Below are positions 57,451 through 64,000 of a DNA stretch of 64,000 nucleotides, piece by piece (position 1 is the first letter of the stretch; each line of letters opens with the position of its first letter). This DNA is from Burkholderiaceae bacterium (GTDB lineage Bacteria; Pseudomonadota; Gammaproteobacteria; Burkholderiales; Burkholderiaceae_C). The notes beneath the pieces are model-generated. The model was not told the DNA's origin and made no database searches. It was given only the letters and a program-made list of their open reading frames with translations. The stretch lies in NCBI GenBank assembly GCA_023150375.1, contig JAKLLA010000007.1, forward strand, positions 1 through 64,000, read 5' to 3'. Position numbers and translations under genes: made by a program.

Positions 57451-57645
57451 GGACAAGGGGGCGGCCATCGCCGCGATCAGGTGGGGCTGGGGGTCGAAAC
57501 ATCTTGGCGTGACCACGCGGGAGGAATCCGGCAAGCAACGCGGCAATCGCCACGCTGTTCGTCGGCAGCGCGGCGGCTCTGCTACAACCGGCGCTTCTGC
57601 CGCCTGCCCGCGTCCGTGACCGTGACCGCGAACGTGAACGTGAAC

Positions 57646-58710
57646 GTGACCCGCCCCGACCTCGTCGTCCTGCGCCCCGAGGGCCTGTACTGCCCGGCGG
57701 GGGACTTCTGGATCGACCCCTGGCGCCCGGTCCAGCGCGCCGTGATCACCCACGCCCATGCCGACCACGCCCGCAGCGGCCACGCGGCCTACCTGGCCAG
57801 CCGCGAGGGCGCAGGCCTGCTGCGCGCCCGGCTGGGCGAACACATCGCCCTGCAGACGCTGGAGTGGGGCGAAGCCCTGCAGATCGGCGCGGTGCGCCTG
57901 AGCCTGCACCCGGCCGGGCATGTGCTGGGCTCGGCGCAGGTGCGTCTCGAGCACCGCGGCCAGGTCTGGGTGGTCTCGGGCGACTACTTCCTCAGCGGCC
58001 ACGGCGACGACGCCAACCCCACCTGCACGCCCTTCGAGCCGCTGCGCTGTCACTGTTTCATCACCGAGGCCACCTTCGCGCTGCCGGTGTACCGCTGGCG
58101 GCCGCAGCGCGAACTGCTCGCCGAGATCGATGCCTGGTGGGCCGCCAACGCCGCCGCCGGCCGCCCCAGCCTCCTGCTGGCCTACAGCCTGGGCAAGTCG
58201 CAGCGTCTGCTGGCCGGCATCGACCCCGCCATCGGCCCCATCGTGGTGCACGGCAGCGTCGAAAAGCTCGACGCGGCCTACCGCGCTGCAGGCATCGCGC
58301 TGCCGGCCACGCGGCGCCTCGAGGATCTCGACGCCGCCGCCCTGCGCCAGGCCCTCGTGCTGGCGCCGCCCTCGGTGCGCGGCAGCGCCTGGGCGCGGCG
58401 ACTCGGCGACGCCCGCGACGCCTTCGCCAGCGGCTGGATGCAGCTGCGCGGGCAGCGTCGCCGCCAGGGCCTGGACCGCGGCTTCGCCCTCAGCGACCAC
58501 GCCGACTGGCCGGGGCTGCTGCGCGCCATCGCCGCCACCGGCGCCGAGCGCATCGTCGTCACCCACGGCGACGAGGCGGTGCTGCTGCGCTGGCTGCGCG
58601 AGCAGGGACGCGACGCGCAGGCCCTGCGCACCGCCTTCGGCCGCGACGACGAGGACGCCCCGGCCGAGCGCCCGGCGGCGGCCGACGCCGGCCCGGCCGC
58701 AGCGCCCTGA
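57646..58710 (+). CDS. Ligase-associated DNA exonuclease (metallo-beta-lactamase fold)
   Basis: 354 residues if started at GTG 57646 ([20 protein letters not shown]). Four further in-frame GTG codons lie at 57616, 57622, 57634 and 57640, so the start is uncertain by up to ten residues. Metallo-beta-lactamase/beta-CASP motifs: [37 protein letters not shown] and, late, [11 protein letters not shown] and VVTHGDE. It pairs with the DNA ligase encoded next, a known two-gene bacterial repair unit. Confidence 0.88.
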   Translation: MTRPDLVVLRPEGLYCPAGDFWIDPWRPVQRAVITHAHADHARSGHAAYLASREGAGLLRARLGEHIALQTLEWGEALQIGAVRLSLHPAGHVLGSAQVRLEHRGQVWVVSGDYFLSGHGDDANPTCTPFEPLRCHCFITEATFALPVYRWRPQRELLAEIDAWWAANAAAGRPSLLLAYSLGKSQRLLAGIDPAIGPIVVHGSVEKLDAAYRAAGIALPATRRLEDLDAAALRQALVLAPPSVRGSAWARRLGDARDAFASGWMQLRGQRRRQGLDRGFALSDHADWPGLLRAIAATGAERIVVTHGDEAVLLRWLREQGRDAQALRTAFGRDDEDAPAERPAAADAGPAAAP

Positions 58711-58742
58711 ACCCGCCCGCAGCCCCCGACACCCTGCCCGCG

Positions 58743-60533
58743 ATGCGCCGCTTCGCCCGCCTCTACCTCGAACTGGACGCCAGCACCGCCACCGGCGACA
58801 AGCTGCGCGCCCTGCGCCGCTACCTCGACGACTGCGTGCCGACCGCGCCGGCGGACGCAGCCTGGGCGGTCTACTTCCTCTGTGGCGGCCGGCCCCGCCA
58901 GGTGCTGCCGACCGCGCTGCTGCGCGCCACGGCCTGCGCCTGCGCCGGCCTGCCGGATTGGCTGTTCGAGGCCTGCCACCAGGCCGTCGGCGACCTGGCC
59001 GAGACCATTGCCCACGTGCTGCCCGAGCCGACGCGCCAGAGCGACGCCGGCCTGGCCGAGTGGGTGGAGCAGCGCCTGCTGCCGCTGCGCGGTCTGCCAC
59101 CGGCCGAGCAGCAGGCCCGGCTGGCCGAGGCCTGGGACGAACTCGACGCCACCGGCCGCTTCCTGCTGGTCAAGCTGATCGGCGGCGGCTGGCGCGTCGG
59201 CGTGGGCCGCCAGCTGGTGCAGCGGGCCCTGGCCGAGCACGCCGGCCTGGAACCCAGCCTGATGGCGCAGCGCCTGGTCGGCTGGACCGACGCGCGCCAG
59301 CCGCCTACGCCACGGCGGCTCGCCGCCCTGCTCGCAGCGGCCGGGGCCGGCGCAGCCGACGACGGGCAGCCCTACCCCTTCTTCCTGGCCCACGCGCTGC
59401 CGGGCGATCCGGCCCGGCATGCCGGCGACGCCGCCGACTGGCTGGTGGAATGGAAGTACGACGGCATCCGCGCCCAGCTGGTGCGGCGCGCCGGCCGCAC
59501 CTGGCTGTGGTCGCGCGGCGAGGAGCTGATCACCGAGCGCTTCCCCGAGGTGGTCGCCCAGGCGGCCGCCCTGCCCGACGGCTGCGTGCTCGACGGCGAG
59601 CTGCTCGTCTGGCACCCCGGCGCCCCCGCCCCGGCGCCCTTCCAGCAGCTGCAGCAGCGCATCACCCGGCGCAGCCTGAGCCGGGCGCTGCGGGCGGCCA
59701 CGCCGGTGCGCTTCGTCGCCTACGACCTGCTCGAAGCCGGCGGACAGGACCTGCGCGCCCAGCCGCAGGCCCTGCGCCGCGCCGCCCTGGAGCGGCTGCT
59801 GCGGGGGCTGCAGGCGCCCGCCGGCGCGGCGACGGCCGAGGCGACCGGCGCGCCGGGCCTGCAGCTCTCGCCGCTGCTGCCGGCGCCCGACTGGCCCGCC
59901 TGTGCCGTCTGGCGGGCCCAGGCACGCGAGCGTGGCGTCGAGGGCCTGATGCTCAAGCAGCGCAGCGCCCGCTACGGCAGCGGCCGCACCCGCAGCGAGG
60001 GCCTGTGGTGGAAGTGGAAGGTCGAGCCCCACACGGTGGATGCCGTGCTGATCTACGCCCAGGCCGGCCACGGCCGGCGCGCCGGCCTGTGCACCGACTA
60101 CACCTTCGCGGTCTGGAGCCGCCGCCCGGCCGATGCCGCCGAGGCCGAGGCGGTGGTCGAGGCCATCGGCCGGCGCGAGCCGGCCCGCCCCGGCGCGCTG
60201 CAGCTGCTGCCCATCGCCAAGGCCTACTCGGGCCTGAGCGACGCCGAGCTGACCGCGATCGACCGGGTCATCCGCGCCACCACGCTGGAGCGCTTCGGCC
60301 CGGTGCGCAGCCTGCGGCCCAGCCTGATGTTCGAACTGGCCTTCGAAGGCATTGCCGCCAGCCCGCGCCACAAGAGCGGCGTGGCGCTGCGCTTTCCGCG
60401 CATCCTGCGCCAGCGCGAGGACAAGCCCCTGCACGAAGCCGACAACCTGGCGGACCTGCAGGCGCTGCTGACGCCAGCGACACCCGCAGACAGCCGGTCG
60501 GGCCGCCCGCGCGACGGCGCCCCGGACGACTGA
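58743..60533 (+). CDS. ATP-dependent DNA ligase
   Basis: 596 residues from ATG 58743, 32 bp after the exonuclease. The N-terminal DNA-binding domain is followed by the nucleotidyltransferase motif [13 protein letters not shown] with the adenylated Lys at about 240, [27 protein letters not shown] and [16 protein letters not shown], then an OB-fold. It is a LigB/LigC-like bacterial ATP ligase acting in repair alongside the NAD-dependent housekeeping enzyme. The C-terminus ends in a short disordered tail. Confidence 0.93.
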   Translation: MRRFARLYLELDASTATGDKLRALRRYLDDCVPTAPADAAWAVYFLCGGRPRQVLPTALLRATACACAGLPDWLFEACHQAVGDLAETIAHVLPEPTRQSDAGLAEWVEQRLLPLRGLPPAEQQARLAEAWDELDATGRFLLVKLIGGGWRVGVGRQLVQRALAEHAGLEPSLMAQRLVGWTDARQPPTPRRLAALLAAAGAGAADDGQPYPFFLAHALPGDPARHAGDAADWLVEWKYDGIRAQLVRRAGRTWLWSRGEELITERFPEVVAQAAALPDGCVLDGELLVWHPGAPAPAPFQQLQQRITRRSLSRALRAATPVRFVAYDLLEAGGQDLRAQPQALRRAALERLLRGLQAPAGAATAEATGAPGLQLSPLLPAPDWPACAVWRAQARERGVEGLMLKQRSARYGSGRTRSEGLWWKWKVEPHTVDAVLIYAQAGHGRRAGLCTDYTFAVWSRRPADAAEAEAVVEAIGRREPARPGALQLLPIAKAYSGLSDAELTAIDRVIRATTLERFGPVRSLRPSLMFELAFEGIAASPRHKSGVALRFPRILRQREDKPLHEADNLADLQALLTPATPADSRSGRPRDGAPDD

Positions 60534-60540
60534 CCCCCTG

Positions 60541-61131
60541 TCAGGCCAGCGCGCGCTCGATCTCCGAAAAGCTGCGCGCGATCGGCGCCGCATCGATGCT
60601 GCGGCCGAGCTGGCGCTCCACCTGCGCGCGCGAGAACAGCCCGCGCACCCGGCGCGGCGTCACCGCAGTGGCCTCCTGCCAGACCAGCAGGTGGTCGCGG
60701 CCGACCCGGCGCAGGGTGGCGATCACGTGGCCCACCCGCATCTGGCGCAGCCGGCCGTAATCCACCGCCTCGAGTTCGTCCAGCGGGGTCATCACGTCGG
60801 CCACGCTCAGTTCCTCGTAGCGCAGCCCGCGTTCGTGCACGCGGCGCATCTGCCGGTCGCCGTGCAGGTCGGCGGCCGTGACCAGGCCCTCGATGGCCGG
60901 CATGTCCGACACCACGAAGAGCATGCGCACCCCCTGGTAGATCATCAGCTGCTCGGCCTGGGCCAGCGGCGTGGCGGGGTGCACCGTAGCCGCCTTCACC
61001 TGGGTCAGGTCGGTCAGCACCTGCAGCGCCAGCGAGTCCTCCGTGACCGGCTGGCTGTGCCAGGGCGAGGCCTGCGCGATCGGCAGGCGGGCATCGAGGC
61101 GGAAGGTCGGCATCGGGGCATCGCGGTCCAT
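60541..61131 (-). CDS. CBS-domain protein
   Basis: 196 residues from ATG 61131; upstream starts run into low-complexity sequence. Two CBS motifs are visible: VHPATPLAQAEQLMIYQGVRMLFVV... with IEGLVTAADL, and SVADVMTPLDELEAVDYGRL... followed by HLLVWQEA...VRGLFSRAQV. CBS pairs bind adenine nucleotides and regulate partner proteins. No fused effector domain. It converges on the ligase with 7 bp between stops. Confidence 0.87.
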   Translation of the reverse strand: MDRDAPMPTFRLDARLPIAQASPWHSQPVTEDSLALQVLTDLTQVKAATVHPATPLAQAEQLMIYQGVRMLFVVSDMPAIEGLVTAADLHGDRQMRRVHERGLRYEELSVADVMTPLDELEAVDYGRLRQMRVGHVIATLRRVGRDHLLVWQEATAVTPRRVRGLFSRAQVERQLGRSIDAAPIARSFSEIERALA

Positions 61132-61418
61132 GGGGCAGCTCCTTCTGGGTGGCGGCGAACCGCCGCGAGGCGGCGGCACGCGCGGACCCTCACGGTACGC
61201 CTGCACCCCGTGAGCTTGCATCCCCGGGCTTTCCCGGTGCGCGCGCCGGGCACCCCGGCACGCCCGGCTCAACTTTGCACCGGGTTCGCCGACAACCCGG
61301 AAGCGTCCCCGCAGCCTGACCGCGGCGGTGCGCCCGCCTGGACCTGCCCGATGACCCGCATCGCCCTTCCCCCGCCCCGGCCGCCGCGCTTGCGCGCGCG
61401 CTCCGGCGGCCGCCGGAC

Positions 61419-64000
61419 ATGAACCTGCGCCCGAACGCCGCGCCGTCCGACAGTCTGGCGACCCGCGTGACCCGCCGGGCGCAGCGCCTGCTCAGTGCCG
61501 GTGTGCTGCTGATCGGCGCGCTGTCGCTGGCGGTGATCGTGCCGCTGCTGCTGCAGCGCAGCGACCATGCGCTGCAACGCAGCGGCGGCGAGATGCGCCT
61601 GCAGCTGAGCGCCCGACTGGACGCCGTGCATGAAGGCCTGGCCGACCTGGCCGGGCGCCGCGTGCTGCACCACGCGCTGCACCTGCACAGCCCGCGCGAC
61701 AGCCTGATCGAGCCCATCCTGGCCGACCACCGCCGCCAGGGCACCGCCCTGCGCACGCTGTGGCTCACCGGCCCCGACGGCCGGCCGGTGGCGGCCCAGC
61801 GCGGCGCGCCGGATCCGGGCGGCCAGGACGAGGCCGTGCGCCTGCTGGCCGAGCGCAGCCTGACGGCCGGTCATGTGCAGCAGCAGCTCATGGCCCAGGG
61901 CGGCACCTGGCGGCTGCTGCTGGCCTTCCCGGTGCGTCCCGAAGGCAGCACCTTGGGACCGGAGGGCACCGCAGCTCGACCGCTCGGGGCGCTGGTGGCC
62001 GAAGTGGCCGTGGTCGAGCTGCTGCAGCCCGTGCTGGATGCCGTGCCGACCCCCCTGCGCGCCGAGCTGCGACGTGCCGACCGGACCCTGGCCACCGCCG
62101 GTGCGACCGTCGGGCCGGCGCGCGCACTGGCCCTGCCGGTCCTGATGCACAGCGGCACGGACAACGGACGCACCCAGGCCTTCACCCTGCACCTGCAGCA
62201 GCCGCTGGCCGACGCGCTGGGGCCGGCGCTGTGGGTGGGGGCCGCCTACCTGCTGCTCAGCTCGCTGTTGCTGTGGGCCGTCCACCGGCGCATCGGCTCG
62301 CTGGTGCGCCGCGCCCTGGCGCCGCTGGAGTCGTTGCGCGACGCCGCCCACCAGGTCGCCGAGGACGGCCGGGTGGAGATCCCCGAACTGTCGGTGCAGG
62401 CCCTGCTGGACGGCGGCCCCGAGGTGCAGAGCCTGGCCGACAGCTTCGCGCACATGCTCGAGCGCCTGTTCAGGGCCCAGGCGCTGCTGGAAGACACGGT
62501 CGCCCAGCGCACCGCCGAACTGGCGCAGGCCAAGGCGCGCCTGGACGCCACCCTGGCCAGCCTGGGCGACGGGGTGTACTCGCTGAGCATCGACCGCGCG
62601 CAGCTGCTCTTCGCCAGCCCGCCCGTGCAGCGCCTGCTCGGCCTGCCGGACAGCGCTGCGCCGATGCTGCACGACACGCTGCGCGGCCTGCTCAGCCCGG
62701 CCTCGCTCGACGCGCTGGCGCAGGCCACCACGCGCGCGCTCCAGGAAGGTCACGCCGAGGTGCGGCTGGAACTGCCGGCCCCGCCCGACGCCCCCGAGGC
62801 GCCGCGCTGGCTGGAGGACCGCATGACCGTGGTGCGCGACGACCAGGGGCGTGCGCTGCGCCTGGACGGCAGCCTGCGCGACGTCACGGCCGCCGTGCGT
62901 GCCGAACAGCGCAGCCAGGCCGCGGCCGCCGGCCTGCGCCTGCGCGACCAGGCACTGGCCTCCACCGGCAGCGGCGTGCTCATCCTGGCCCTCGAGCCGC
63001 AGCGCCGCACGCGGGCGGTGTACGCCAACCCGGCCTTCGTGCAGATGGCCGGCGCGCCGCTGGAAGCCCTGCTGGCCGCCGACGGTGAGCTGCTGCAGAG
63101 CTTCACCGTCGGCCCCCAGGTCGGCGATGCAATGCGCAGCTGCGTCACCGAACGGCGCGACGTGCGCGTCACCAGCCGGGTGCGCCGGGCCGACGGCGCG
63201 ATCATCTGGTGCGAGATCACCATCAGCCCGATGGCCGAGGACGCCGCCGCGCAGGCGCCCGGCACGCGACCCTGGGTGCACCACGTCGTGATGGTGGTCG
63301 ACGACGTGACCGAGCAGCGCCGCCAGAAGGAACTGCTGCGCCAGGTGGTGGAATCGGTCAACGAGGTGATCTTCCAGACCGATGCGTCGGGTCGCTGGAC
63401 CTACCTGAACCCGGCCTGGGCACGCATCACCGGCCATGCGGTGGCGCCCACGCTGGGCCAGCCCTTCGACGCCCTGATGCATCCGGACGACCGCGCCAGT
63501 GCCCGCACCCTGTTCGAGGCCCTGCTGCGTGGCGACTGCGAGGAAGTCCGCCACGAGGGCCGCTTCGCCACCCGCGACGGCGGCGAGCGCTGGCTGGCCG
63601 CCCACGTGCACCTGCGCCGCGACGACGACGGCGCCAGCGCCGGCTGCACCGGCACCCTGACCGACGTGACCGAGCAGCGCGCCACCGAGGCCGACCTGCG
63701 CCTGCGCAACCGGGCCATCGACGCCAGCCGCAACGGCATCGTCATCACCGACGTGCGCGCCCCCGGCCAGCCGGTGGTCTTCGTCAACGAGGGCTTCACC
63801 CGCCTGACCGGCTACAGCGCCGCCGAGGCGCTCGGCCGCTCCTGCAGCTTCCTGCAGGGCCGCGACCGCGACCAGCCGGCCCTGCAGGACATCCGCCGCG
63901 CGCTGGCCGAGGGCGAACCCTGCCGCGTGCTGCTGCGCAACTACCGGCGCAGCGGCGAACGCTTCGACAACGACCTGTCGATCGCCCCGGTGCACGACGA
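61419..64000 (+). CDS. Multi-PAS membrane sensor, truncated by the window edge; LOV-like last domain
   Basis: 860 residues visible from ATG 61419 with no stop before the right edge. TM1 is at about 24-46, a periplasmic sensor part lies at 50-265, TM2 at about 268-292, then a HAMP-like region, a coiled coil at about 350-375 and at least four PAS-type units (starting near 380, 500, 640 and 760). The last has IVITDV, FVNEGFTRLTGYSAAEAL, GRSCSFLQGRDRD and LRNYRRSGERFDNDLSIAPV, closely following LOV photosensor domains, with the flavin-binding cysteine present. The output domain (kinase or GGDEF/EAL) lies beyond 64,000. Confidence 0.85.
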   Translation, partial: MNLRPNAAPSDSLATRVTRRAQRLLSAGVLLIGALSLAVIVPLLLQRSDHALQRSGGEMRLQLSARLDAVHEGLADLAGRRVLHHALHLHSPRDSLIEPILADHRRQGTALRTLWLTGPDGRPVAAQRGAPDPGGQDEAVRLLAERSLTAGHVQQQLMAQGGTWRLLLAFPVRPEGSTLGPEGTAARPLGALVAEVAVVELLQPVLDAVPTPLRAELRRADRTLATAGATVGPARALALPVLMHSGTDNGRTQAFTLHLQQPLADALGPALWVGAAYLLLSSLLLWAVHRRIGSLVRRALAPLESLRDAAHQVAEDGRVEIPELSVQALLDGGPEVQSLADSFAHMLERLFRAQALLEDTVAQRTAELAQAKARLDATLASLGDGVYSLSIDRAQLLFASPPVQRLLGLPDSAAPMLHDTLRGLLSPASLDALAQATTRALQEGHAEVRLELPAPPDAPEAPRWLEDRMTVVRDDQGRALRLDGSLRDVTAAVRAEQRSQAAAAGLRLRDQALASTGSGVLILALEPQRRTRAVYANPAFVQMAGAPLEALLAADGELLQSFTVGPQVGDAMRSCVTERRDVRVTSRVRRADGAIIWCEITISPMAEDAAAQAPGTRPWVHHVVMVVDDVTEQRRQKELLRQVVESVNEVIFQTDASGRWTYLNPAWARITGHAVAPTLGQPFDALMHPDDRASARTLFEALLRGDCEEVRHEGRFATRDGGERWLAAHVHLRRDDDGASAGCTGTLTDVTEQRATEADLRLRNRAIDASRNGIVITDVRAPGQPVVFVNEGFTRLTGYSAAEALGRSCSFLQGRDRDQPALQDIRRALAEGEPCRVLLRNYRRSGERFDNDLSIAPVHD

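Noticed and set aside
58278..60593. A minus-strand frame of 771 codons opposite the ligase
   Set aside because: The + strand encodes an unmistakable ATP-dependent ligase; the minus frame has no recognisable domain.

Overview
The window joins two unlike pieces of DNA. Bases 1 to about 25,309 are the right-hand part of an integrated defence island. Bases 25,310 to 64,000 are host chromosome carrying a Calvin-cycle gene cluster. The very high GC content, a form II RuBisCO with CbbQ/CbbO, a LysR-type CbbR, YaeQ, and a short GC-rich intergenic repeat of a kind I associate with Burkholderiales all suggest a facultatively autotrophic betaproteobacterium of the Leptothrix/Sphaerotilus/Rubrivivax type. 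That placement is inference.

Defence island, all on + up to 22,783. A partial ribbon-helix-helix-like gene at the left edge overlaps a type I BREX operon: brxA, brxB, brxC, pglX, pglZ, brxL. brxC carries an internal deletion plus frameshift just before its ATP-binding motif. Five genes sit between pglX and pglZ: a RecQ helicase fused to a ComF-like phosphoribosyltransferase domain, a DprA-like protein, a small coiled-coil protein, a candidate PD-(D/E)xK nuclease with a C-terminal membrane region, and a membrane/coiled-coil/zinc-ribbon protein. This cassette is the best candidate for an undescribed system. Behind brxL lies a short-Argonaute pair of the SPARTA type (TIR-APAZ plus MID-PIWI), then a gene with an HNH-like motif. 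A tandem GTTACC motif occurs three times, before pglX, before brxL and after the last + strand gene. A minus-strand P-loop ATPase gene and about 670 bp of non-coding DNA with repeats lead to a 3' fragment of tRNA-Pro(CGG), read here as the island's attachment site. No integrase is visible, so it probably lies left of the window.

Chromosome. 25,412-28,208 (minus): leucine-rich-repeat protein kinase, ArsC-like protein, adenine/adenosine deaminase. 28,396-34,452: an RND efflux operon with a DUF2892 protein and a CsoR/CstR-type regulator, then a convergent ArsR regulator and a c-type cytochrome; the regulator cysteines hint at sulfide/persulfide control. 34,534-41,946 (minus): cbbE-cbbF-cbbP-cbbT-cbbZ-cbbA-cbbY, divergent from cbbR. 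43,139-48,970 (minus): cbbM-cbbQ-cbbO followed by a cation/proton antiporter. The cbbE and cbbM promoters share the same arrangement: a -35/-10 pair 17 bp apart and a LysR-type dyad at about -65.

49,198-52,865: a Tat-exported substrate-binding protein, a diguanylate cyclase and an HD-GYP response regulator, a c-di-GMP group. Then come thiolase, a TPMT-like methyltransferase, an ABM-domain protein, YaeQ, a chemoreceptor, a ligase-associated exonuclease with its ATP-dependent DNA ligase, a CBS-domain protein, and a PAS-rich sensor cut by the right edge whose last visible domain looks like a LOV photosensor. No CRISPR array, rRNA gene, complete tRNA or insertion sequence was seen.
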